In this document: positions 6,991 through 15,830 of the stretch, piece by piece | How positions within the stretch are numbered: position 1 is the first letter of the stretch | How the letters are laid out: each line of letters begins with the position of its first letter | Notes under the pieces: generated by a model | Seen by the model: the letters and a program-made list of their open reading frames with translations, nothing else | Told to the model about the DNA's origin: nothing | The model's database searches: none | Source of the DNA: Actinomycetes bacterium | GTDB taxonomy: Bacteria; Actinomycetota; Acidimicrobiia; Acidimicrobiales; JAKAVM01 | Assembly (NCBI GenBank): GCA_021817065.1 | Contig: JAKAWH010000022.1 | Span: forward strand, 1 to 35,334 | Length of the DNA: 35,334 bases | Reading direction: 5' to 3' | Translations under genes and position numbers: made by a program

Positions 6991-9798
6991 ATGGGCCCGG
7001 TTCTGCTGCTGGACGGAAATTCGCTGTTGTTCCGGGCATTCTTCGCTATTCCCGAAGACATGGCAACTTCGGCGGGGGTTTGCACCAATGCGGTTTACGG
7101 GTTCACCTCCATGGTGGTGAACCTGCTGCGGGATCAGAAGCCCTCCGGCATGGCAGTGGCCTTCGACCGACCCGAGCCCACCTTTCGGGACGCGATCGTC
7201 AGTGACTACAAAGCGGGTCGGGCGGCGACTCCGGAATCCCTTGTCCCCCAGTTTGCCTTGGTCAAACGGGTGCTCACTGCTCTGGGCATCCCGGTGGTGG
7301 AGGAAGCTGGCTACGAAGCCGACGATCTGATCGCCACATTGGCGGAGCGCGTGGCGTCCCGCGGTGATGACGTGATCGTGGTGTCCGGCGATCGGGACAC
7401 CTTCCAACTTGTCCGAGATCCCCATGTGAGAGTCCTCTACAACAAGCGGGGGGTAACCGACTACGAGCTGTACGACGAGGCGGGCATCCTCACCCGTACC
7501 GGCGTACCTCCCTCCAAGTACGTGACATACGCGGCATTGCGCGGCGATCCCTCGGATAACCTGCCCGGCGTACCCGGGGTGGGGGAGAAGACCGCCGCCA
7601 GGTTGGTCACCTCTTATGGCGACATGGATGGCATCTACGCCCACTTGGACGAGCTGACCCCCAAGCTCCGGGAGAATCTGACCGCTCACGAGGCGCAGGC
7701 ACGTTCCAATTTGGTGATGATGCCGCTGGTGGACGCGGTGCCGATCGATCTCGGCGCTGGCGATCTCGCGCTGGGACAATGGGATGCTGCAGCGCTCTCG
7801 GAGGTATTCGACGAGCTGGAGTTCGGGGGGCTGCGAAAGCGCCTGGCCGATGTGATAGGGATGCCCTCGCTCGTCTCGGACACGTCGGCCTCGATCCATC
7901 TCGCGCCGGTTGGCGCCGGACAAGCCCCCGTCGAGATCGACCCGTACGATATGGAGGTTTCTCGTCCCACAACTGCTAAGGAGGCCATAGCCGGCCTCGG
8001 GGATCTTGCGAAAACAGCATCCATCGTCGGCCTTCAGGTCTGGTGGGAAGGCGATCCAGGTCGTTCGCCGATCACGCAGCTCGGTATCCTCGGGATCGAC
8101 GGATCGGGCAATGTCGCCGGTGGTGTGCTGCTCGGAGGCGAACTGATCAACTCGAAGGGGGTCGCCAGCGCGCTCACCTCGTTGCTTTCGGGCGCACCGC
8201 GGGTGGTAGCCCATCGGGCCAAGGAGATGATGCGGTCGCTCATCCCGCTCGGGGTCACCATGAAGTCACTCGAAATGGACACCGTGGTTGCGGCCTACCT
8301 GCTGGACCCCGGCGAGGGGGAGTACGCGCTGGATTGGCTGGCACGGAGGTACCTCGCTCTGGCGGAAGGCGCTAGTCACCGGGCGGGCCGTTCGGACATC
8401 GATCCAGGTGTCTTTTCGCCGCCCGATCTGTTCGAGGTGGCCGAGCAATCGGCGTTCTTTTCCGAGAAGCCGGGGGGAGAGGGCGACGTTGCTCGGAACG
8501 GCCTGAAGTTGCTGGGCGATGTCGCTACCGCCCTCAATCTGGCGCCGGTCTTGCGGCGCCATCTCGCCGAGGAGGGGATGGAAGAGCTCTACGACCGGAT
8601 AGAGAACCCACTGGTGGCGGTCCTGGCTGCGATGGAGGTGGCCGGCATCGCGGTGGACGCGGAGGCTCTTCGGGCGCTGAACGCTTCGCTTGCCGATGAG
8701 GTGAGGGCTCTCGACTCCGAGATCCAGGAGCTGGCCGGGGAGAAGTTCCTGGTCAATTCCACCAAGCAGCTCCGGGAAGTCCTCTACACCCGCCTGAAGC
8801 TGGCTCCCTCCAAGAAGACCAAGACCGGTTATTCGACCGATGCCGCCTCGCTGGAGAAGCTGCGCGGAGAGCACCCGATCATCGGGAAGTTGCTCCGTTA
8901 CCGGGAGGTGGAGAAACTTCGTTCAACTTACGGCACCGGGCTGATCGCCGAAGTGGCCGAGGACGGGCGCATTCATGCTTCCTTCAACCAGACCGTAGCC
9001 CGGACCGGCAGGCTGTCGTCTGACCGGCCAAACCTGCACAATATCCCGGTACGTAGCGAGGACGGCCGCCGATTCCGGGAGGCGTTCGTGGCCGCACCGG
9101 GTTGCCGCCTCCTTGTGGCCGATTACAACCAGATCGAGCTGCGGGTGATAGCCCACCTCTCAGGGGACCCCGGCCTACGGGAGGCATTCGCATCGCATAC
9201 CGATATTCATACTGCAACTGCAGCTCGGATCTTCGGGGTCGAGCCGCGCGCGGTGACCACCGCGCAGCGTTCCAAGGCGAAGATGGTTTCCTATGGTCTT
9301 TCCTACGGAATGGAGGCGTTCGGTCTTGCCAGCAGGCTGGGCATCGGGGTGGAGGAAGCGTCTCACATTCTCGATGCTTTCTTTTCCAGCTTCCCGGCGG
9401 TGAAGTCGTACATGGAGGAGACGGTGGCCGAGGCCCGGGATCTTGGGTATACCCGAACCGAACTGGGTCGCCGCCGTCCGATCCCGGAGATGCAGGCGAG
9501 CAACCGCCAAGTCCGGATGGCGGGAGAGAGACAGGCGATGAACGCGGGGACCCAGGGGTTGGCCGCCGACATTTTCAAGCTCGCGCTGGTGAAACTGGCG
9601 GGCTCGCTCGAAGGAGCCGGGATGGCCTCCCGCGTCGTCCTCCAGGTGCACGACGAGGTGGTGGTGGAGGTGCCTGCCGGAGAGGAGGAGCCCGCAGAGC
9701 GGCTAACCCGCCAAGCAATGGAGCACGCCTACGAGCTGAGGGTTCCCCTGGAGGTGGAGATCGCATGGGGGGACACCTGGGCGGCAGCCAAGGGCTGA
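6991..9798 (+). CDS. polA: DNA polymerase I (intact 5' nuclease and polymerase domains, degenerate 3'-5' exonuclease domain)
   Basis: MGPVLLLDGNSLLFRAFFAI, GYEADDLIATLAE, VVSGDRDTFQLV, GDPSDNLPGVPGVGEKTA; palm DYNQIELRVIAHLSGD, O-helix RSKAKMVSYGLSYGMEAFGLA, VLQVHDEVVVEVP. Confidence 0.97.
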   Translation: MGPVLLLDGNSLLFRAFFAIPEDMATSAGVCTNAVYGFTSMVVNLLRDQKPSGMAVAFDRPEPTFRDAIVSDYKAGRAATPESLVPQFALVKRVLTALGIPVVEEAGYEADDLIATLAERVASRGDDVIVVSGDRDTFQLVRDPHVRVLYNKRGVTDYELYDEAGILTRTGVPPSKYVTYAALRGDPSDNLPGVPGVGEKTAARLVTSYGDMDGIYAHLDELTPKLRENLTAHEAQARSNLVMMPLVDAVPIDLGAGDLALGQWDAAALSEVFDELEFGGLRKRLADVIGMPSLVSDTSASIHLAPVGAGQAPVEIDPYDMEVSRPTTAKEAIAGLGDLAKTASIVGLQVWWEGDPGRSPITQLGILGIDGSGNVAGGVLLGGELINSKGVASALTSLLSGAPRVVAHRAKEMMRSLIPLGVTMKSLEMDTVVAAYLLDPGEGEYALDWLARRYLALAEGASHRAGRSDIDPGVFSPPDLFEVAEQSAFFSEKPGGEGDVARNGLKLLGDVATALNLAPVLRRHLAEEGMEELYDRIENPLVAVLAAMEVAGIAVDAEALRALNASLADEVRALDSEIQELAGEKFLVNSTKQLREVLYTRLKLAPSKKTKTGYSTDAASLEKLRGEHPIIGKLLRYREVEKLRSTYGTGLIAEVAEDGRIHASFNQTVARTGRLSSDRPNLHNIPVRSEDGRRFREAFVAAPGCRLLVADYNQIELRVIAHLSGDPGLREAFASHTDIHTATAARIFGVEPRAVTTAQRSKAKMVSYGLSYGMEAFGLASRLGIGVEEASHILDAFFSSFPAVKSYMEETVAEARDLGYTRTELGRRRPIPEMQASNRQVRMAGERQAMNAGTQGLAADIFKLALVKLAGSLEGAGMASRVVLQVHDEVVVEVPAGEEEPAERLTRQAMEHAYELRVPLEVEIAWGDTWAAAKG

Positions 9799-9807
9799 GG
9801 CGCTACC

Positions 9808-9838
9808 CGGCCTCGGCTGGCGGGGAGCACCGAGGCCG
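9808..9838. promoter_or_regulatory. 9-bp perfect inverted repeat between polA and rpsA (possible hairpin)
   Basis: CGGCCTCGG (9808-9816), 13-nt spacer, CCGAGGCCG (9830-9838); no following T-run. Confidence 0.55.
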
Positions 9839-9861
9839 ATGGTAGGCTGGATCCTCCAACC

Positions 9862-11385
9862 ATGCCTCAACAGACCATTACCCCGACAGACCAGACTCCT
9901 CTGGGAATATTCAATGCCGAAGGCCAGTACGTCCCTCGCGAGGTGACCCTCGACGACCTCGGCGGCGTCTCCTTCGCGGACGCGATAGACGGCACGATCA
10001 TCGAGTTCGACGATGGCGATATCGTCATCGGCACGGTGGTCAAAGTGGACACCGACGAGGTACTCCTCGATATCGGATACAAATCGGAGGGGGTGATCCC
10101 CTCCAAGGAACTGTCGATTCGCAACGATCTAGACCCGTCCGAGGTGGTCTCCCTGGGCGAGAAGATCGAGGCTCTGGTTCTCCAGAAGGAAGACAAAGAC
10201 GGGCGCTTGATTCTTTCCAAGAAGCGTGCACAGTACGAGCGGGCGTGGGGCACCATCGAAGCGATCCGGGAGGCCAATGGGGTCGTCAAGGGCCCGGTCA
10301 TCGAAGTGGTGAAGGGAGGGCTGATTGTAGACATCGGGCTGAGGGGATTCCTGCCCGCTTCGCTGGTGGAGTTGCGCCGGGTGCGCGATCTTTCTCCCTA
10401 CATCGGCGGCACCGTCGAGGCCAAGATCATCGAGCTGGATCGGAATCGGAACAACGTCGTTCTCTCCCGACGCGCCTTCCTGGAGGAGACCCAGAAGGAG
10501 CAGCGCGAGGAGTTCCTCGACAACCTCAAGATCGGGGAGGTGCGCAAGGGAGTGGTCTCCTCGGTGGTCACCTTCGGCGCTTTTGTCGACTTGGGCGGTA
10601 TGGATGGGCTCATCCACATCTCTGAGCTTTCCTGGAAGCACGTGGACCATCCGTCCTCGGTGATCGCGGTGGGAGATCAGGTCGAGGTGCAGGTGCTCGA
10701 CGTGGATCGTGACAAGGAACGGATAAGCCTGTCCCTCAAGGCCACCCAGGTGGATCCCTGGCAGGAGTTCGCCTCGGCGCACAGGGTGGGCGAGCTGGTA
10801 TACGGTCGGGTTACCAAGCTGGTGCCTTTCGGGGCGTTCATCCAGGTGGGAGACGGCATCGAGGGTCTGGTGCACATCTCGGAACTGGCGGTCCACCGGG
10901 TCGACCAGCCCGACCAGGTACTCCATACCGGGGACGAGCTGTGGGTGAAGATCATCGAGATCGATCTGGAGCGGCACCGGATAAGCCTGTCGGTCAAGCA
11001 GGCTGCCGAGGGCGGTGAGGTGGCTGCCGAGTACCGCGAAGCATTCGGCGACCACGCCTACGACGAAGAGGGCAACTACATCGGGGCGGCCTACGATGCC
11101 GGGGAGTTCACCCCTGAGACCGATTCGCAGGCGGCATGGGCTGACTACGTCGCGTCCGCGACTGCCGAGGAATTGGCGGCGGCAGGGGTATCCGCTTCGC
11201 CCGAGGAGTTTGCAGTGCCCGGAGAGTCAGTCGTAGCACCCGAGGAGTTGGCAGCGGCAGAGGAGCCTTCCGTGGCGCCTCCAATGGCTGAGCTGGCGGC
11301 GCCCGAGGAGCCTTCCGTGGCGCCTCCAATGGCTGAGCTGGCGGCGCCCGAGGCCGGCGAGAGCCTCCCTCCGGCGGGGTCCTGA
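9862..11385 (+). CDS. rpsA: 30S ribosomal protein S1 (four S1 domains plus acidic Ala/Pro/Glu-rich tail)
   Basis: Four S1 motifs (VIGTVVKVDTDEVLLDIGYKSEGVIP; VKGPVIEVVKGGLIVDIGLRGFLPAS; VRKGVVSSVVTFGAFVDLGGMDGLIHISELSW; VYGRVTKLVPFGAFIQVGDGIEGLVHISELA). Confidence 0.96.
   Translation: MPQQTITPTDQTPLGIFNAEGQYVPREVTLDDLGGVSFADAIDGTIIEFDDGDIVIGTVVKVDTDEVLLDIGYKSEGVIPSKELSIRNDLDPSEVVSLGEKIEALVLQKEDKDGRLILSKKRAQYERAWGTIEAIREANGVVKGPVIEVVKGGLIVDIGLRGFLPASLVELRRVRDLSPYIGGTVEAKIIELDRNRNNVVLSRRAFLEETQKEQREEFLDNLKIGEVRKGVVSSVVTFGAFVDLGGMDGLIHISELSWKHVDHPSSVIAVGDQVEVQVLDVDRDKERISLSLKATQVDPWQEFASAHRVGELVYGRVTKLVPFGAFIQVGDGIEGLVHISELAVHRVDQPDQVLHTGDELWVKIIEIDLERHRISLSVKQAAEGGEVAAEYREAFGDHAYDEEGNYIGAAYDAGEFTPETDSQAAWADYVASATAEELAAAGVSASPEEFAVPGESVVAPEELAAAEEPSVAPPMAELAAPEEPSVAPPMAELAAPEAGESLPPAGS
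11260..11349 (+). repeat. Two perfect 45-bp tandem copies in the rpsA tail (EEPSVAPPMAELAAP x2)
   Basis: gaggagccttccgtggcgcctccaatggctgagctggcggcgccc at 11260-11304 and 11305-11349. Confidence 0.95.
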
Positions 11386-11475
11386 TCTTCGCCTGATTCC
11401 CCGGGAGGCCCTGAGATAGCCGGGTCGCGCCCTCTTCGCCTTTGCGCACACCTGGCGGCGGAAGTACCCCTGGCG

Positions 11476-13131
11476 GTGTTAGCGGTGGTCGAGTGCTTGC
11501 GTGGCTGGCGGCCCCTTTTTGACGACGCGGCAATTGCCTGGCGGTCCTGGGACGTATTTTCCGGCCACAGCCCGCTGGTAGGTCACATGACCGCGCTGAA
11601 CGGGTCCACGACGGTCTACGGTCTCGGGCCTCTACAGAATTGGCTGCTGGCCGTTCCGGTACGGATAGACCCGGTCCACGGTGCCCTCTGGGGAGCAGCC
11701 ATCGTCTGCGGAGCGGGCATCGCTCTCGGCGTGGAGGCAGGGTGGTCGGTAGGGGGATGGGCCGGGGGCGCTGCGGTGTCCGCAGCAGAGGCGTTCATAC
11801 TGCTGACCCGGCCCGACCTGGCGCTAGATCCGCTTTGGAACCCGACCATGGGGGTGGTGTGGCTGGTGGCCGCTCTGGCTGCTTCCTGGGCGGCAGGCTC
11901 CGGTCGTCTCGGCTGGTGGCCGGTGTCGGTACTCGCCGCCAGTGTGAGCGCGCAGTGCCACGAGGTATTTGCGGCGACCGCAATGGCGACCTGCCTCTTG
12001 GGTGGCGTCCTGGGCGTGGCGGTGCGCCGTGGCCGAGGCGGCGTGGTGGGGTGGCGATGGATCGTGACCGGCGCAGCAGTCGGGATTGCTTGCTGGGCAG
12101 CGCCCCTGGTGCAGGAGGTCACCGGACGCCCGGGGAACCTGACCCTGCTCTGGGACTCGGGTCACGGCTCCTCGAAGTTGGGCCTCTCCTGGGGGATGGG
12201 GGCGTTGGCCGCTGCAGTGCGACCTTTTCCGGATTGGTGGCACATCCCGGTCCGGTCGGGTAGGGAGATGAGTCTCTGGTCCCTGGTGGCGAGCTTCAAG
12301 GGCCCAAAGCCCTGGGCGGCGATCGTGCTGGTTCTTCTATTCGGAGTGGCGGTAATCGGATGGCGTGCTCGGCGTTACCCCCTGGCCGTCCTTGCGTCCG
12401 TTGGGCTGGCCGGGTGTATTACGGCGGTGTGGTCGGTGTCCCGATTCCCCTGGTCGGGTGCGCTGGCGTTTCGCTACTTGAACGTGATCTGGTGGCCGGT
12501 GGGGATGGTGGTGTTCCTTGCACTCGGGTGGGGGCTGGTCGAGGCTGCGCGCGCCTTGGTCACCCGGCGATTGGTGGCGATGTGGCCGTGTCCAATGGGG
12601 CGGGAGCCGCTTCGCTTGGCGGGTGCGGTGGCGATGTTGGCAATCGGTACGGTTGCCGTGACCACCTGCCTGCCCGAAGTGCGGGACGACTTCCGGGCGG
12701 TGGGAGGATGGCAGACCGTAGGGTTGGTTGGTCATGCAGTTTCATCGGTTGAGCGGGTGGCGCCTCGGGGGCCATTCGCATTGGGCTTCTCGGGCGGCCC
12801 GGACCCCTCGGCGGATTTCGCAGTGGTGACCGGGGTGGCATACGGCGTCCATGTCGCCGGATACGAGCCGCGGGTGGCCGGTATGGCGTCCCGGTACTTC
12901 GGACCTTCCTCGCGAGGAGCTGCTGGCATCCCTTCCGTCGTGCTTCACCTATCTGGAGGGTGGAAGGATCCTTGGTTCCGCGTCGCCGTTGTGGAGCCGA
13001 AGGTGGACCAGGCGCAACTCGACGCCTCCGGAGTGAATCCCAGCGGGGCGCGACCGGAGCTCAGCGAGTCCGGTCCGCCACCTCCAATGCCAGGACTTCA
13101 AAAGTCCCGCGGGCTGTCGCCTCCCAGCTGA
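11476..13131 (+). CDS. Polytopic membrane protein, GT-C-like; likely relative of the 4237..5949 gene
   Basis: Multiple TM stretches; APLVQEVTGRPGNLTLLW matches PPLVQQFTTHPGNLTRIW of the 4237..5949 product. GTG start at 11476; an upstream start is possible. Confidence 0.75.
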   Translation: MLAVVECLRGWRPLFDDAAIAWRSWDVFSGHSPLVGHMTALNGSTTVYGLGPLQNWLLAVPVRIDPVHGALWGAAIVCGAGIALGVEAGWSVGGWAGGAAVSAAEAFILLTRPDLALDPLWNPTMGVVWLVAALAASWAAGSGRLGWWPVSVLAASVSAQCHEVFAATAMATCLLGGVLGVAVRRGRGGVVGWRWIVTGAAVGIACWAAPLVQEVTGRPGNLTLLWDSGHGSSKLGLSWGMGALAAAVRPFPDWWHIPVRSGREMSLWSLVASFKGPKPWAAIVLVLLFGVAVIGWRARRYPLAVLASVGLAGCITAVWSVSRFPWSGALAFRYLNVIWWPVGMVVFLALGWGLVEAARALVTRRLVAMWPCPMGREPLRLAGAVAMLAIGTVAVTTCLPEVRDDFRAVGGWQTVGLVGHAVSSVERVAPRGPFALGFSGGPDPSADFAVVTGVAYGVHVAGYEPRVAGMASRYFGPSSRGAAGIPSVVLHLSGGWKDPWFRVAVVEPKVDQAQLDASGVNPSGARPELSESGPPPPMPGLQKSRGLSPPS

Positions 13132-14350
13132 ATCTGCTGGCGTGTCGCAACGCCCCGTCGACCAACTTGGCTCTAAGGTCGCCATCGGAGAGGATCGCGT
13201 CCATGTAGGCGGCCAACTCTTCGACGTCACCGGCGAGGAAGCCGGATCGGCCGTGGATCACGGCGTCGCGGTGGCCCGCGATATCACTGGCCACGGTGGG
13301 CGTGCCGCAGGCTGCTGCCTCGGTGATGGTCATGCCCCATCCCTCGCGCTGGGAGCACGAGGCGAGGAGCCAGGCCGATCGGTACAGGTCGACCAAGGTC
13401 CGATCGTCGACCCGGCCCGGTAGTGAGATCCAGTCTTGGGCACCGACAGCTCCAATGTGCGCCTCAAGTTCGGCACGCTCGGAGCCTTCCCCGACGACCA
13501 CCGCCCTCAATGTCGGGTAGCGGGACTTGAGGCGTGACACCGCCTCGATGAAGAGGTCGAAACGTTTGACCCGGACGAGCCTGCCCACCGCCACCACCAG
13601 GGGATCGGCCGACCGGGCACCGCCGGGGGAGAAGGCCGGGTCGATTCCCGGGGGGACGACCGAGATGTTGTCCGGGGGGAGGCCGAGAAAGTCGACTATC
13701 TCGTCGCGCGAGGATTCCGAGAGAGTAACGATCCGGCTGTGGCGGTACAGCTTGGGGGCGACCCTGCTCTCCAGGAACCATCCCATGTGGGCGAGCCCCT
13801 TGGAGAGAACGAGCTTCCACATCTCGGCGTGGACGTGGTGCAGGAAGACGATTGTCGGCTTGCGGGACCAAAGCGGTGAGAAGAAGGGCATTCCGTTCCA
13901 GATCTCGACCATGGCATCGTGGTCCCCCAACCGGCCCGACATCCCGTCGAGCATCACTCTGGGGAACACGCCATAGCGACCTGACCGGCGGGCTACCCGG
14001 TATCCGTCCCGTTTGACATCGGGCGGCTTGCTGGCCGCCGTGGAAGTGCGGAGGCCGACCTGGAGACCGGCTGCTGCCCAGTGGTGCGCCACCTTGGCCG
14101 CGTGCAACTCGGAGCCACCCGCCTCTGGATCGTCGAGGTCGCGCCAGGCCACCATCTGAATCCGCTGGAGATTCACGGTCGCGGCGACGTCGGCGATGGC
14201 GAGGCCGGCAAGTGAACCGGAAGAAGCACTTTCGTCCCTGAGCTGGCTCACTTTTCCGGTTATCACTCCCTTGAGAGGCTGTGGAACCACGATCGGCGTG
14301 GTCCGAGCCGACCTGCGCGAACACTCAGGAGGCCAGCACGGGTTTTCCAA
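13061..14350 (-). CDS. Glycosyltransferase family 4 (GT-B fold)
   Basis: AWRDLDDPEAGGSELHAAKVAHHWAAAGLQV...NISVVPPGIDPAFSP...VVAVGRLVRVKRFDLFIEAV...CSQREGWGMTITEAAACGTPTVASDIAGHRDAV. True start may be downstream of 14350. Confidence 0.9.
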   Translation of the reverse strand: MENPCWPPECSRRSARTTPIVVPQPLKGVITGKVSQLRDESASSGSLAGLAIADVAATVNLQRIQMVAWRDLDDPEAGGSELHAAKVAHHWAAAGLQVGLRTSTAASKPPDVKRDGYRVARRSGRYGVFPRVMLDGMSGRLGDHDAMVEIWNGMPFFSPLWSRKPTIVFLHHVHAEMWKLVLSKGLAHMGWFLESRVAPKLYRHSRIVTLSESSRDEIVDFLGLPPDNISVVPPGIDPAFSPGGARSADPLVVAVGRLVRVKRFDLFIEAVSRLKSRYPTLRAVVVGEGSERAELEAHIGAVGAQDWISLPGRVDDRTLVDLYRSAWLLASCSQREGWGMTITEAAACGTPTVASDIAGHRDAVIHGRSGFLAGDVEELAAYMDAILSDGDLRAKLVDGALRHASRFSWEATARGTFEVLALEVADRTR

Positions 14351-14355
14351 CCCTA

Positions 14356-15747
14356 TCAGGTGGGTGGGCCGGAGCGCCGGATCTCGCGAGGTGCGGGGAG
14401 CGTGGGACGAGTCCGGCTGGCGATGCCAAGAGTGCAGCTCAGGACGGCTGTGAGGGCGGCTTGGGCTGCCAAGTCATACCCGACAGTGGCACCCGGTTTC
14501 CCTCCTGCTGCGACAAGGAGGATCGCCAGGAGACCGGTGCCGGCAGCCAGCTCGCCGATCACCGACCGCCGGCCGATGCCGAGGAGGTAGTAGGTGAGGA
14601 TCACGTTGATGGCGAGAAGACCCATCGCGGCCACAAGCACTGGCATCTGCCCCGAGTCGGAGAGGAGGCGGTGGGGGAAGACGATCCCGAGGACCGGGCG
14701 CGCTCCGGCCAGGGCGACCCCCTCCTCGGTGGCCGTCGCCACCAGGAGGAACCCGAGCGTGATGGCCAATTGGCGAAAAGCGTGCTCTCCCCGATGCCAG
14801 CGGGTGGTCGCTTCCGGGAGGAGGTAGCCCGAGAGGATGAGAGCGGCGAAAAAGAGCACTTTGGCAACCACCGCTATCGCAGCGTACGCGCCCGATCCAT
14901 TGGGTGCGTATTGGCCCAGCACGATCACGTCGAGCCCGGCGAGACTTGCGAGGAGAGCGAGTGCGGAGAGCGCGGCGAGGAAGTCACGGGTGGAGGTGGC
15001 CGAGTGGAGCTCGTCGAAGGGCGCCCCACCGGCCGAAGCGATCTCGATCTCCTCGAGGGCGCCCCGGGCGCCCCGGGCGCCCCAGGGAGCCTGCCGGGCG
15101 ATCGCGAACCGGGCGTGGGCATCGGCAAAGGCTGCGGAGCAGAGGATGGCCAGCATGGCTCCTTGGACTCCCATCCCGGCGGCCACCAAGGCGAGGGTGA
15201 CCCCGGTCCGGGCGCCTGCCTCGACCAAGAGGTTCACCGCCAGCGCCCCGTAACGCCGTTGGGCCTGGATGAGCCCACGATCGATGGAGAGGAGGGCCCA
15301 GGCTGCACCGGCGGTGAGAATGGGCGTAATGCCCGACGCGTTGGAGAGGGAAAGGGCACGGGCGATTGCCGGACCGGCGGCCACCGAGGCCACCAGGACG
15401 GCGACGGCAACTACCAGCGAGACGAGCCTCCAGCGCCGGACCCACTCGGCGATCCGATCAGTCCTGCCAAGGGATTCCCAACGGGAAACCTGGCGTACCA
15501 CCGCCACCACAACCGCGTAGCCCGGCATGGAAAGGACCAGGAAAAGGTACACGAGCAGGTTGAAGGCTCCATATCCGCGGGAGGAGAGGAAGTGGGAAAG
15601 GACGAAGGTGGTGGCGACGTTGGCGGCATTGGCGAGCAGACCGGCTCCCGCCAGGTAGCCCGCTCCGGCTAGTCCTGCCCGGATGGCGTCCTTACCGCGG
15701 GGATGGGTGCCGGTGCCCGCGGCAGCACTGCCTGTGCGCATGGGCAT
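14356..15747 (-). CDS. Oligosaccharide/polysaccharide flippase (Wzx/MOP superfamily-like)
   Basis: GYLAGAGLLANAANVATTFVLSHFLSSRGYGAFNLLVYLFLVLSMPGYAVVVAVVRQVSR with about 12 predicted TM segments; 5 nt from the GT4 gene on the same strand. Confidence 0.82.
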   Translation of the reverse strand: MPMRTGSAAAGTGTHPRGKDAIRAGLAGAGYLAGAGLLANAANVATTFVLSHFLSSRGYGAFNLLVYLFLVLSMPGYAVVVAVVRQVSRWESLGRTDRIAEWVRRWRLVSLVVAVAVLVASVAAGPAIARALSLSNASGITPILTAGAAWALLSIDRGLIQAQRRYGALAVNLLVEAGARTGVTLALVAAGMGVQGAMLAILCSAAFADAHARFAIARQAPWGARGARGALEEIEIASAGGAPFDELHSATSTRDFLAALSALALLASLAGLDVIVLGQYAPNGSGAYAAIAVVAKVLFFAALILSGYLLPEATTRWHRGEHAFRQLAITLGFLLVATATEEGVALAGARPVLGIVFPHRLLSDSGQMPVLVAAMGLLAINVILTYYLLGIGRRSVIGELAAGTGLLAILLVAAGGKPGATVGYDLAAQAALTAVLSCTLGIASRTRPTLPAPREIRRSGPPT

Positions 15748-15830
15748 ATATCAAAGCACCCGGCGCCCGGTTCCCGACAGGTGCGCACGTGGGGTCCGCC
15801 ACCACCGGAGCGGGAAGCCCCGCTGGTACC

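Noticed and set aside
6601-8214. 537-aa minus-strand ORF antisense to pdtaR/polA
   Set aside because: No recognisable domain; shadow frame of a high-GC gene whose sense product is clearly Pol I.
9808-9838. ANTAR target hairpin for the adjacent PdtaR-like regulator
   Set aside because: ANTAR targets are tandem stem-loops with hexanucleotide loops; this is a single stem with a 13-nt loop.
15059-15084. 9-bp GC-rich microrepeat (gcgccccgg) in the flippase gene
   Set aside because: About 2.8 copies encoding ARGARGAL; in frame and likely simple GC-rich slippage, not a separate element.
14281-15672. 463-aa plus-strand ORF antisense to the flippase
   Set aside because: Gly/Glu/Arg-rich shadow frame with no hydrophobic pattern; the sense strand encodes a clear multi-TM flippase.
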